NCBI GenBank assembly: GCA_037954325.1
Contig: JBBMNZ010000030.1
Span: 7,501-71,500 of the forward strand
Direction: 5' to 3'
Source: Fistularia commersonii
Taxonomy: Eukaryota > Chordata > Actinopteri > Syngnathiformes > Fistulariidae
DNA: 64,000 nucleotides
Position numbers and translations under genes: made by a program. The first letter of the stretch is position 1; every line of letters begins with the position of its first letter. The notes beneath the pieces were generated by a model. It had not been told where the DNA came from and searched no databases. It was given only the letters and a program-made list of their open reading frames with translations. This document shows positions 1 to 10,420 of the stretch, one piece after another.

Positions 1-385
1 GAAATTCCAGAAAAAGCATGACAGGGTGCCAAGAGAGGAGCTCTGGTATTGTATGAGGACATTTGAAGAGGCAGAGAAGTATGTTAGATTTTGTTACAGG
101 ACATGTATGCTAGCCGTGTGACAGTGGTATGGTGTGCTGTAGAGGTAACAGAAGTTCAATGCGGAGGTGAGACTGTCAGGGATCAGCTCTTACCCCCTTC
201 TTGTTTGTAGTGGTGATGGACAGGCTGACAGATGAGGTTAGACAGGAATCTCCATGGACCATGATGCAGGTGACATTGTGATCAGTAGTGAGAGCAAAGA
301 ACAGGTTGAGGAAAATCTAGAGGTGGAGGTATGCGCTGGAAAGGAGAGGAATGAAAGTTAGTCACAGCAAGACCGAATGAATATA
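1..385 (+). mobile_element. RTE-type LINE, reverse transcriptase fragment (part 1, split by Tc1)
   Basis: Broken reading frames give pieces typical of teleost RTE-clade reverse transcriptase, such as VPREELWYCMR near the start and VMDRLTDEVRQESPWTM around 210-265, then a segment resembling the EQVEENLE-containing RT region. Stops and small gaps interrupt it, so it is a dead copy. The element enters from beyond the left edge and is cut at 385 by the Tc1-like element. It resumes at 1930 with the next part of the same domain, which shows the Tc1 insertion came later. Confidence 0.75.
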
Positions 386-1927
386 TAGGTCCGTCTCCAA
401 AAATTAGCATATTGGGATAAAGTAAATTATTTTCCATAATGTAATGATAAAATTAAATGTTCATATTTTAGATTCATTGCACACTAACTGAAATATTTCA
501 AGTCTTTTGATTAATACTGATTTTGGCATACAGCTCATGAAAACCCAAATCCTATCTCAAAAAATTAGCAGATCATGAAAAGGTACTCTAAACGAGCTAT
601 TAACCTAATCATCTGAGTCAACACATAAACTATAAACACCTGCAAAAGATTCCTGAGGCTTCTAAAAACTCCCACCCTGGTTCATTACTAAACACCGCAA
701 TCATGGGTAAGACTGCCGACCTGACTGCTGTCCAGAAGGCTATCATTGACACCCTCAAGCAACAAGGTAAGACACAGAAAAAAAAAAATATGATTGAATA
801 GGCTGTTCCCAGAGTGCTGTATGAAGGCACCTCAGTGGGAAGGAAAAAGTGTGGCAGAAAACGCTGCACGACCAGAAGAGGTGACCGGACCCTGAGGAAG
901 ATTGTGGAGAAGGGCCGATTCCAGACATTGGGGGAGCTGTGGAAGTGACTCAGTGGACTGAGTCTGGAGTAGAAACATCCAGAGCCACCGTGCACAGGCG
1001 TGTGCAGGAAATTGGCTACAGGTGCTGCATTCCCCCGGTCAAGCCACTTTTGAACCAGAAACAGCAGCAGAAGCGCCTGACCTGGGCTACAGAGAAGCAG
1101 CAATGGGATGAAAGCAAATTTTGCATGTCATTCAGAAATCAAGGTGCCAGAGTCTGGAGAAAGACCGGTGAGAAGGAAAAGCCAAAATGGCTGAAGTCCA
1201 GTGTCAAGTACCCACAGTCAGTGATGCTCTGGGACACCATGTCAGCTGCTGGTGTTGGTCCACTGTGTTTTATCAAGGCCAGGGTCAATACAGCTAGTTA
1301 TCAGGAGATTTTGGAGCCCTTCATGCTCCCATCTGCTGAAAAGGTTTATGGAGACGAAGATTTCATTTTTCAGCACAACCTGGCACATGCTCACAGTGCC
1401 AAAACCACTGGTAATTGGTTTACTGATCATGGTATTACTGTGCTCAACTGGCCTGCCAACTCTCCTGACCAGAACCCCATGGAGAATCTGTGGGATCTTA
1501 AGAAGAGGAAGTTGAGACACCAGACCCGACACTGCAGATGAGCTTAAGGCCACTATCGAAGCATCCTGGCCCTCCATAACACCTCAGCAGTGCCACCGGC
1601 TGATTGCCTCCATGCCACGCCGCATTGAAGCAGTCATTTCTGAAAAAGGATTCCCGACCAAGTATTGAGTGAATAACTGAACATAATTATTTGAAGGTTA
1701 ACTTTTGTATTAAACACTTTTTTTTATTGGTCGGGTGACATGCTAATTTTTTGAGAGGGATTTTTGGTTTCTATACTTTTGTCAAAATCATCAAAATTAA
1801 AACAATAAAAGGCTTGAACTACTTCAGTTGTTTGTAATGAATCTAATATATGAAAGTTTAATTTTTATCATTACATTATGGAAAATAATGAACTTTATCA
1901 CAATATGCTAATTTTGAGAAGGACCTG
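386..1927 (+). mobile_element. Tc1-like DNA transposon inserted in the RTE LINE
   Basis: The ends form long inverted repeats. The left end from 386 and the reverse complement of the right end from 1927 share AGGTCC, then AAAATTAGCATATTG and TAATGATAAAA, and similarity runs for at least about 100 bases. The element is flanked by TA on both sides (384-385 and 1928-1929), the target duplication expected of the Tc1/mariner superfamily. The length of about 1.54 kb is normal for Tc1 elements. The host sequence on either side joins into one RTE reverse transcriptase frame. The single transposase gene is damaged. Confidence 0.9.
703..1668 (+). pseudogene. Tc1-like transposase, broken (DDE family)
   Basis: Transposase catalyses cut-and-paste movement of the element. 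The usual N-terminal start is visible (MGKTADLTAVQKAIIDTLKQ from 703), and the terminal peptide ends KGFPTKY with a stop at 1666-1668. Frameshifts after about 780 destroy the DNA-binding region. The best frame is 939-1541. Within it, residues that normally separate the Trp-rich segment from DESKFC are missing (around 1105-1112). The first catalytic Asp is kept in DESKFC. The second position reads HNLAHAH, where the family usually has QDLAPAH, so Asp appears replaced by Asn. The Glu in NPMENLW is kept. This copy cannot encode an active enzyme. Confidence 0.88.
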
Positions 1928-1929
1928 TA

Positions 1930-2468
1930 TATATGAATGAGGGGAACTTGGGTGGAACGGCGAGGTACAGGGAGTGGAGATCAAGAAGGTGGGAGATTTC
2001 TGGTACTTTGGAGCAACAGTCCAGAGCACAGCGACTGTGGAAAAGGGGTGAAGAGAGGAGTTCAAGCAGGTTGGAATGGGTGGAGAAAAGTGTCAGGGGC
2101 ACTATGTGATAGAAGACTATCAGCCAATATGAGAGGAAAGGTGTACAAGACAGTGGTGAGATCAGCGATGCTGTATGAACTAGAGACTGTTACAATGACA
2201 GGAGGCAGAGCAAGAGGTCGTAGAGATGAAGACACCAAGGTTCTCATTGCTAGCGACCAGGATGGATCAGATCAGGAATGAGTCTGAGAAACAGCACATG
2301 TTAGATATTTTGGAGAAAAGGTCAGACAAGCCAGACTGAGATGGTTCTGTCATTTACAAAGGAGGAATAGTGAATATATTGGTAGATGGATGCTGGAATT
2401 GGAGCTGCCAGACCGGTCTCCTGGAAGACCAAAGAGAAGATTTATGGATGTAGTGACAGAAGATATAA
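1930..2468 (+). mobile_element. RTE-type LINE, reverse transcriptase C-terminal part (part 2)
   Basis: This continues the LINE interrupted by Tc1. Around 2065-2200 the frame gives VQAGWNGWRKVSGALCDRRL and GKVYKTVVRSAMLYELETV, the thumb-side region of RTE reverse transcriptase. After frameshifts, pieces of the conserved tail follow (GRWMLELELP-like and GRPKRRFMDVV-like text around 2380-2455). The usual end of the protein (Arg-Trp...Cys-Gly-Asp-Pro) is absent, because a hAT-like element begins at 2469 and the missing piece does not reappear at 3887. The insertion was therefore accompanied or followed by a deletion. Confidence 0.78.
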
Positions 2469-3038
2469 CAGGGATGGGCAAACTTTTTGGCACAGGGGCC
2501 ACATTGACTTTCAAAATTTGACAGATGGGCCGGGTCTGCACAAGATACGATCCATATAAAAAATAAAAACACACATTTGTAGATTGTATATATAAGACTC
2601 ATCTGACATTTGCTTTGAAAATAAAACCACCTTGGTTTTGAAGGCTCTAGCGTTTGCAGGCATTTCATGAACAAACCAGTTTTTCCCTTGTAGCTTCACA
2701 TCCAGCTCATTCATGTGTGTCAGTAGGTTCACAGTAAAGGCTATTTTCATTTTTTAGCCTAAGCACTTTTTTTTTTTTTAATATTTACAAAATCCCGGGG
2801 CCAACCACCAACCAAAATTACACTAACACAGTACATGTCATACATATCGTTAATATAGTTGAATGTATTTATACTCACTTAGGGTGAAATCCGGGGCTGT
2901 TGAACACAATGATATCCTGGCAGTCATGGTAGAAAGACACACATGAAGCTCATGCTCGAGCTTTACAGGTTGGCAGTATCAATGTTTCTGCCACAGTGTG
3001 GCACTTTGGATTTAGCTACGAGTGGAGCAACAAGGTAG

Positions 3039-3308
3039 CTAGTTTTGAAGGCTCTCGTTTACCGTTGTGGTTTTTCCTCCAAAAAAACGCCAGTTTCTCA
3101 TTAATTGTACGTAAGCGTACAAATAGTCCATTGACTTGTTTTGAACGGAAGGGTGTTTGGTTTGGAGATGGCGTTTAAGCTTGCTTGGCACCGTGGCGCT
3201 AGCATATAGCTTCCCACCGCACACCAAGCGCAGCCAGTGCCGCTGCAGCCCCGGCACTGTTCCCTCTTCGCCGCGCGTTTGCGCACTCCTCCAGCGTTCT
3301 CCACGCAC
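3039..3308 (-). pseudogene. BED zinc-finger-like N-terminus of a hAT transposase (fragment)
   Basis: The minus-strand frame reads CGGKLYASATVPSKLKRHLQ followed by TKHP. The spacing of Leu-Lys-Arg-His and the terminal His resembles the second half of a BED finger as found in hAT transposases and the domesticated ZBED proteins. The first Cys pair is degraded (one Cys followed by Gly-Gly-Lys, where Cys-x-x-Cys is usual). Nothing resembling the RNase-H-like catalytic domain follows. It most likely is the leftover 5' part of the transposase gene of the surrounding element. Confidence 0.6.
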
Positions 3309-3451
3309 AGAAAATCTATTCTGCGCACGAAATAAATTGCAAGCTGAACGATAAATAAATGTGTTTAATGTATTTACAGTTCAACTTTGTGGTGCGCGGA
3401 GAACGCTGGAGCAGTGCGTGATTGCGCAGACGCGCGGCTTAGAGGGAACAG
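3257..3451. repeat. GC-rich internal inverted repeat in the hAT-like element
   Basis: 3257-3307 and 3392-3451 are near-perfect inverted copies. Both arms contain TCCAGCGTTCTCC / GGAGAACGCTGGA and CTGTTCCCTCT / AGAGGGAACAG around a CCGCGCG core. The arms are separated by about 84 bases and could form a long hairpin. Confidence 0.8.
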
Positions 3452-3886
3452 CGAGTTCCCCGGCAAAAGTGAATCCAAATGAAAGAGCTTTCGCTGTATT
3501 GCCCCGAGCTCACCGTCTTTTTCTTTTGTCCACTTCCATCACTGTCATTCGCTCGTCTTGCTGTGATCCCAAACTGCCGCTGTCGCGTAGCACTAATGCT
3601 AACATTGACCTCTACGTCATCGCGTCACAGACGTGACACTAACGATCGCTCACGGCACACTGGTTGAGGGAAAAAAAAAAAAAAAAAAAAAATCAACGGG
3701 CGGAATAACAAAGCCAATCTGTGTCATTCAGCTCAGGAAAATTCTCAAGTTGCTCCAAAAATGAAAACATTTCCTGTTTGAGGTCCCACATTCATTGATC
3801 CAATCAGTCACATCAAGTATGAATTCTGTACCAATCTTTGAAGGGCTGTATTAAAAAGACCAGCGGCCGCAGTTTGCCCAACCCTG

Positions 3887-4021
3887 CCTTAACCCAGTAC
3901 AACCCCCCCCCCCCCCCCCAAGGGTTGCAAGTACATCAATTCAAATATCTTTTAACCCAACCACAACCCTAATGCAAACACCAACCATAACACATAGCCC
4001 TAGAGGGAACATCTTTGTGTT
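3887..4021. other. Spacer with poly(C) tract
   Basis: A run of 17 C (3903-3919) sits in low-complexity AAC-rich sequence between the hAT-like element and the next LINE. Nothing coding is seen. Confidence 0.6.
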
Positions 4022-4595
4022 TCTCACTCTGTAATGTCAAGATTCAGTACAGACTTCAATGGACATGTTGGTGAAGGCAATAGAGGCGATGAAGAAGTGA
4101 TGAGCAGATTTGGTATACAGGATAGGAACGCAGAGGGACAGATGGTGACAGACTTTGCAAAAAGGATGGAAATGGCTGTAGTGAACACCTTTTTTCAAAA
4201 AAAAAAAAACAGGAACTTGGGGTAACTTATGAGAGCGGAGGTAGGAGCACGCAGCTAGACTACATCTTGTATAGACGAGGTAACCTGAAAGAGATCAGTG
4301 ACTGCAAAGTCTAAGACTACATGTTTTGGAGAGAAGGTCAGAGAAGCCAGACTGAGATGGTTGGGTAATGTACAGAAGAGGGATAGAGAATATATTGGTA
4401 GACGGATGCTGGAATTGGAGCTGCCAGGCAAGAGGTCTCAAGGAAGACCAAAGAGAAGATTTATGGACGTAGTGAGGGAGGACATGAAGGTAGTTGGTGT
4501 GAAAGAGGATACGGAGAATAGGGTTAGATGGAGAAAGTGTATTTGCTGTGGCGACCCCTGACGGGAAAAGCCGAAAGAAGAAGAAGTTACAAAGT
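4022..4595 (+). mobile_element. RTE-type LINE, internally deleted copy
   Basis: 4034-4225 encodes part of the apurinic-type endonuclease domain (DFNGHVGEGNRGDEEVMSRF, then FAKRMEMAVVNTFF). After an A-run frameshift it continues with LDYILYRRGNLKEISDCK, ending about 4310. The frame then jumps directly to the far C-terminal part of the reverse transcriptase (EKVREARLRWLGNVQKRDRE from about 4330, then RPKRRFMDVVREDM), ending in CCGDP at 4559. The whole central RT is missing. A GAA-rich tail (4570-4586) marks the 3' end, as is usual for RTE elements. Confidence 0.85.
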
Positions 4596-6291
4596 GGCTG
4601 AATGGAGGGCTGTGCAGGGTCCAGGTGGTTTCACAGGTGTCTCTGGAACTAATAAGAGCCATCAGCCCTCTTGAACTAAGAAACCCAAGGACAGGGAGCA
4701 AGGATACGCCAACAAGGGGAGGAGCCTGGTCAGGGCAAGAAAACCCTGGTCTCAGGGATGAAACCGAGATTATGAGCCTACTTTGAGATGAAGATCCACC
4801 AGGGAGGGATGGAACAGCATCGTGGCACTGACAGGAATCTATGCAAGGTGTCCATGTGGCAGCACCCATTCTTGGCAACCATCTGGCCCCAAAGAACTGG
4901 CTACAAGTTCCTCCTAAGCTCAGCCTGATGAGCCCTCATGATCCGCAGGTGTGCATTGCACCCCAGCTGAAATCATTTCCTGCTCAATCAGGCTCCCTGG
5001 TGAAAGACTGAGGGGAAAGTAGCCGGACACAGACACATGACCCCGGCTCCCAACAACATGTGAGTGCAACTTGGTGTGCAACTCACAAAGTGCAAAGGCA
5101 AGGATGAGTGCAGCACTGACTGTGCTGCACGTAAAGTGCAGACAAAAAAGAATAATGAATGTCAGCTGTTAAACAGACAAGACAAATGTAAATTGTAATA
5201 ATTGTCTAGTCACACGTTAATTTACCTATATAATGAATTGTCTTAGTCACCATCGCAAAAGTGTCCCACCCGATGATGTTTTCAGGAGCCGCCATTGCTT
5301 TTATGGATGCAATTCAGTCAGTGAGCTGAAAGAGCAAAGACTTCATTCCCCAAATGAGTGGCTGCAAAATTAGAAAAAAAAAAAAGGTATATCCATATCT
5401 ATTGAATTGTTCATATTTTATGTTGCTTTCTCAACTTCAACCTTGTCTTTGGTCCCTCCTTTCCTGAAGTCCTCCATATTCCTTACATTTCATGCCATAT
5501 TACAACCATGGATGAAAATTGAATCCCTCCTTTTTGCCTCTTTAAGTCCAGTTGAGGAAAACACCTCAAGTCTGATACATTTTATGATGAAAATGTTCCG
5601 AGTATTTATCCCACATCAGATTGCTTTTCGAAATAACAAAGGCCTGTTAACTGTTCACATTTAAAAGAACAGAAAAGAATCAAATGTTTTTATGCGTCCC
5701 ACAGTTGGGAAATTTCAATTTCCCAAATATCACAGCAGAAAATGGACAGTGCCATCAAGGCGGTTAAGTAGACAAAAAAAGTTATCTATGAAATAATAGC
5801 ATAAGAAATAGGACTTGTGAGACACTTGTGAGAAAAACTTGACCTCACAGGAAACAACAGCTGCTTACAGCAGCAACACCAATGAGTGCATGGATGAATG
5901 GATAATTGAGGAATGAGTGAATTAAGTCTGTTGGGAGCTGAGCTGGCTGTTATACAGTTTAACAGCAGCTAGAATGAAGGATTGTGTGAAAGCATGGGCT
6001 GAGCTGGACAGGAAAACACACCAAACCCGAGTCTCATCTCTATGAAATAGTCAGACTAAAAAAAAAAAAGCTCCCTGCTGCCAAGAATCCATCCCACAGG
6101 GAAGAGACTAAAGTCCAGCACAAAGGGCCTGGTTATATTTCACTGTAGGATGGCCTTTACGAAGTGACGTTTCCCTCCTCACACAACCTGTCTGTCTCCT
6201 CGGCTGACAAGCAGGTCTTATTTAGTGACAAACATAAAAAAGAAGTCCAGTGGAGGTTTGATGGTCTTTTGTTGTGCCGTACATCAACCAG
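4596..6291. other. No gene seen
   Basis: Unique-looking AT-rich sequence with short A-runs (about 5371-5384 and 6058-6069). The open frames here are short, lack family resemblance and are not supported by splice structure. 4600-5050 has the feel of old repeat DNA, but I cannot assign it. Confidence 0.5.
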
Positions 6292-6419
6292 ACACACACG
6301 CACACACACACACACACACAGACACACACACGCACGCACACACACACACACACTAACACACACACAGACACACACACAAACACACTAACACACACAGACA
6401 CACACACAAACACACACAC
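6292..6419. repeat. Imperfect (CA)n microsatellite
   Basis: About 128 bases of CA repeat with G and A interruptions. Confidence 0.97.
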
Positions 6420-6883
6420 TTAAGTTTGCACATGGGCAAGTGAAAGCTCACTCGCTAACATATTTCTTACCATAGGGTTGTATGGGGGGGTGGGACTGAA
6501 TGGGAAAAAGAGAGAGAGAAAGGGGATAAAAGGGGGGAGGTGTGGGGGCAGTGGTGGTAGGTGGAGGGGTATGATTCTTTTCAGCTCTTTTTTTATGGAG
6601 GCAACAATGGTCTTTGTCCGAGATCTTCCACCATTCTTATTAGGGTTACCCGAGGGAGGGGGGAGGTGGGAGAGAGGGGGGTACGCAGGGCGAGGGGAGT
6701 TTCTCCATAGTAACAATGACAAAACAAGCCAGTTCCAGGAAGGAGAAGCAATGAGTGCAGCTGCCAGGCAGAAGAACACAAACTTGTGCCGCGGGGTCCC
6801 AGGGAGGCGACGTCTCAGCACCTCAGGGCAGGGGACGCTCACCGAGCGAGCGCAGTTTGATGAGAGGCTCGTCGGCCGCCAGC
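6420..6883 (+). promoter_or_regulatory. Upstream region and probable 5' UTR of aard
   Basis: A G-rich purine stretch (6484-6700) is followed by a more balanced GC-rich segment leading into the aard start at 6884. The aard frame stays open upstream to an ATG at 6755, so a longer N-terminus is possible. I prefer 6884 because similarity to the AARD family begins only after it and its context (CAGCATGG) is good. No clear TATA box is seen. Confidence 0.4.
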
Positions 6884-7886
6884 ATGGACCGGGACAGCCA
6901 TAGCGAGGATACCCTATCCACCATGGTCCTGGAGAACATCAAGAGCAAATTGATACACGCCTTCAGGGCTACAGGAGCATCGCAGGGGGGCCTATCGGAG
7001 TCCGACCCCCCCGTCAGGCCCCTCAGCCCCAGCAGGACCTATCAGGCAAATGAAGAGTTACGGCGGGCCCAGATAGACGGGGCCCTCACCTGGCTGAGGT
7101 CTGAGCTGGTGAGTGGAGTGGAAAGTTGACAAAACAGTTACTTTTTATGGTGAAGTCTCCTTAATATTCAAGTAATACTCGGTTTGAGATGTAATTAAAA
7201 CTAAGAGTTTATTCACTGTAAACATCCAATCAAACTGCAACTATGTGGGACATACTTTATTTTCTAATTTATATAATTTTGTTGCAGCTAGTTTTTAAGA
7301 TTTTACTCAGTGTTCATTATAATTTAGATTTTTATATAAAAACATTCACAATCTGACCCCCAGTTCTGTTTTGAACAAAACTATGTTATGTTTAATGAAA
7401 TGTGACAAACTGTGTATGATTGAATGTGAAGAGCTGAACTTCTGAACTTAGCTTATCGGAACATACATAATCAGAGAATATACTACGACGATAGAATACT
7501 TGCAATACTTCAGTGGCATATTGTTGTTAATTCCTCTGTACTTTTACTCGAGAAACACGTTGGAACCTGTGATTTGAGAGTACAGCACATCCCTGTGCGT
7601 GCAAGTAAACATTCAGAGTATTTAGAGTCTTAGACCTTCATGATTCATCATTACCTGAAGTAACTAAAAGATGCCTTTTCAAGCTGAGATATCGTGGAGC
7701 GGAGTGTGTACTTGGTGGCCTGACAGTGCCAATCTCGTTTTCTGGCAGCTGGAGATGCGCTCACAGGACCTGCAGCTGGCCCAGACCCTGCTGGGGCTCA
7801 ATATGGAGATCCAGAGACTGAGAAGGGAGAGCTGTGGAGGCACGGAGGAGGGAGGTGATGACCAGCAGTGGAACGGGCCCAGCTAG
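6884..7886 (+). CDS. aard: Alanine and arginine rich domain containing protein (AARD), two exons
   Basis: Exons 6884-7108 and 7749-7886 (GT at 7109, AG at 7747-7748, phase 0) give a 120-residue protein. Two blocks resemble AARD. The first is an N-terminal helix (VLENIKSKLIHAFRA, about residues 16-30), matching the LLEDLRRRLTRAF-type segment. The second is the conserved C-terminal amphipathic helix crossing the splice junction (IDGALTWLRSEL then LEMRSQDLQLAQTLLGLNME, about residues 64-95). That helix is also the core shared with the FAM167 family, so the two families look related. The acidic tail after the helix is short, as in the human protein. No signal peptide or membrane segment is seen. 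Cellular function is poorly known, and a coiled-coil interaction role is only inferred. The position upstream of slc30a8 on the same strand agrees with the human order, which supports orthology. A poly(A) signal lies at 8212. Confidence 0.85.
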
Positions 7887-8211
7887 AGTTTGATTCTTGT
7901 GCGATGGTGGAGTTCTCATGGAAACCCACACTGGGAAAAGCTCTCTGATGCTCCAGGAGATTAAATATTGTGATTTGGGGAATCTCAGTCGGGTGAATGG
8001 CTCGCTGGAATCAAACCCAATGATGCAAACTGCACCCAGAATGAGCTGAGCAGGGTAGACGGGACAAACAAGGTGCACTGTTTGCCTGGCAGCCACACAC
8101 ACGGGAAATATTTTGCACAACTTGTCCAGAAATTGTGCTAGTTTGGTTGGGGGATGACACAAGTGTTAAAAAATGGAACAGAAAATCAATGTTGGCACAA
8201 TTTCATGACAA

Positions 8212-8217
8212 AATAAA
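8212..8217 (+). terminator. Poly(A) signal candidate for aard
   Basis: AATAAA lies 326 bases after the aard stop codon, followed by a GT-rich stretch. It is the first canonical hexamer downstream on this strand that I noticed. Confidence 0.55.
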
Positions 8218-8243
8218 GTGTTGCCCTAAAGTGTTTCATGTTT

Positions 8244-8249
8244 TTTATT
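8244..8249 (-). terminator. Poly(A) signal candidate for the minus-strand aard-like gene
   Basis: TTTATT on the plus strand reads AATAAA on the minus strand, about 750 bases after the stop of the opposing gene. If used, the two transcripts would end within a few dozen bases of each other. Confidence 0.35.
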
Positions 8250-8679
8250 GTACTGGCCTTTGCGGGCAACAGCTAGATACAGTTTTGTCAAACGTCAGCT
8301 GTTTTTTTACAACATGCTTTTAGATGATACTAACATAAAGTTGTTTGATGGAACTTAACAGAAAGTGCAGAGAAGTTCTGCAGAGGCAACCCAGCATTTT
8401 CCATTCCATCGCATGCGAGCTGGGATCCCGCAGGGAATCCTCACGGCTCATGAGAGACGACCAGGCTGCCATTTACGGCGTTCAAAAATACGAGCCATGT
8501 ACACAGTATTACACAAAGACGATGACTGTCTTCGGGTCAGTGGAGGTAAGGACGTTTACTGTCCTCCGTTAAACTAATTAACTCTTTCAAGAGACTGTCT
8601 GCCGTCACATCAGTCCATCAGTCACTGGCCAAGAAAAACAAAGCAAAATATAAGGGAACATAATCAATTCATCATCAGT

Positions 8680-8890
8680 ACGGCTTATCCTCCTGCCAGA
8701 TGTCAAGGTAACACCAGATGAGAGGCTGGGCTTAACCCGTCTTCCACACCTTTGGAAAATTGAGCCAATTTAGTCTCCAATGAACCTTCTGGCTTGCCTA
8801 TAGACTGTGGTAGGAAGACAGAGAACATCGAGAGAACCAAGACAGAGAACATAACGTGAACCCAGGCGTGGGGAGAACGTGGAGAGAACC
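8680..8890 (-). repeat. Degraded teleost dispersed repeat (SINE/L2-tail type), reversed
   Basis: Weak but ordered similarity to the reversed form of the repeat seen more clearly at 51685-52020: a GGCTTATCC-like start, GAGGCTGGGCTTAACCCG, then AGTCTCCAATGAACCTTC and a GTGGTAGGA-like end. Confidence 0.5.
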
Positions 8891-8994
8891 AAGTTGGACA
8901 CCAGGATCAGGCCTGGAATCGTAGACACCACTGAGAAAGAACTAAAGAATGGCAACAAAGCTGGAAAACAAATGACAATCTTTTTTGTCATTTT

Positions 8995-10361
8995 TCAAGG
9001 CATTGAGCTCCTCCTGTTGAACCACCTCCGTCTGGGGCGGAGGGGCGTCCTGAAGACGGGGACAGAGGGGCCCATCTCCCCAGAGCTAGGGTAGACGCCA
9101 CTGCTCCCTCGCTCATTCTCCAAGTTCCAAAAGCCTCCTTCCGTGTCGTCTTCCACATCGAGAGCCTCTTCGGCCGGTTCCTCCTCAGACAGCTCCTGCT
9201 TCAGCTCATGGATGCCAGAGTGGAGCTCCATCAGCTGCCGGATCAGGACCTGGTCCTGCCATCGCATCTCCATCTGCACGCAGAACACACAGTGGTGAAT
9301 CTTCTGTCCACTGTTAGCGGGAGAGGACAAACATGTGCGCAGGTGGCAAGGCACAAGGGGTGTGGTACGGAGCAGCTCGACTCACTCCAAGTTTTTTTAT
9401 CCTGGCTCAAGCTGAGTCGGTTCTTTCAGCTTTCTCGGGCGCTGCCTCCTTTCAAATGCAAATCCCCCCTCCTGGCCTTCCCCGTCCTACTCTTTATGAG
9501 GGGCTGTCTAATTGCCAGCTTTGTAAAATAAGATATTCAGACCCGCAGACTGCAGAGCCTGCGCTCCTCCTCAGGAGAGAGGAATGTCCCCAAACAATAA
9601 CAAAACAAAACCCTCTTCTGCTGATCTGCATTTCTTTTCCAGTCTGAGAGATGATGCTTTTCAACTTCTCTATTTGTAACTCTCCTCCTAGGAAATTTTG
9701 ACAGGATGTCCCGCTAATTCATATCAAAACACAGTTATTGTCAAATATTGATCTTGTATAAGACTCGTAGCTTTTTAGGGTGTCTCATTTTGACAACAAT
9801 GTCTGATGATAAAAAATAAGTTGTCCAAAGAAGAACTGCGCCAAGTTCTGGAAGACCACAAAGATGTGAGTTCTTGTGAATGTTTTAAAAAATATATATC
9901 ATTGTGTGAAAATATGAATTCAATTTGATTGCCTCATGTTTGTGATTTTTAAACTTACTCAACTGATTCTTCAAAAGGAGAAAAAGAGTAAGAACCTCCT
10001 CTAAAGATAGAAAGGATTTACAGCTGAGTGCATGCAAGTCTTCAGACGTTCACCCCACACACCCCCTGCATGTTTTTTTTTATAATCAGATAGGACTCTC
10101 CAAAGAATACCCTGACTGCCTCACTGAATGTCGTTAGGGCCGAGACACAGGAAGGAGATTTAACAACCCAAGAGTTTAGGTTGCCCCCCCCCCCCCCCCC
10201 TTGATGCCAGGGCAGGATCCAGGACCTGCCGTTGCCATGACGAGCTAAACCCGAATGCCCACACAAACACACACACACACACACGCACACACACACACAC
10301 ATACACACACACATACACACACACACACATACACACACACACACGCATACACACACACACA

Positions 10362-10420
<59 letters not shown>

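Larger units (their letters stand above)
2469..3886 (-). mobile_element. hAT-like DNA element, internally deleted
   Basis: The ends are inverted: 2469 begins CAGGGATGGGCAAACT, and the reverse complement of 3886 leftward reads CAGGGTTGGGCAAACT, which is 15 of 16 matching. CAGGG...-type ends are typical of hAT elements. The flanking 8-mers (AGATATAA and CCTTAACC) do not match, so no clean target duplication remains. At 1.4 kb it is too short for a full hAT transposase gene. Only a BED-finger-like N-terminus is visible on the minus strand. An A-rich run (3668-3691) and a GC-rich internal inverted repeat lie inside. Confidence 0.7.
7887..8994. other. Shared 3' region between two convergent genes
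   Basis: This holds the 3' UTR of aard and probably that of the opposing aard-like gene, with a degraded dispersed repeat at about 8680-8890. No further coding region is supported. Confidence 0.6.

Noticed and set aside
4596..5060. Possible LTR or other retroelement between the RTE copy and aard
   Set aside because: Composition is suggestive, but I found no terminal repeats, no frame and no family motif.
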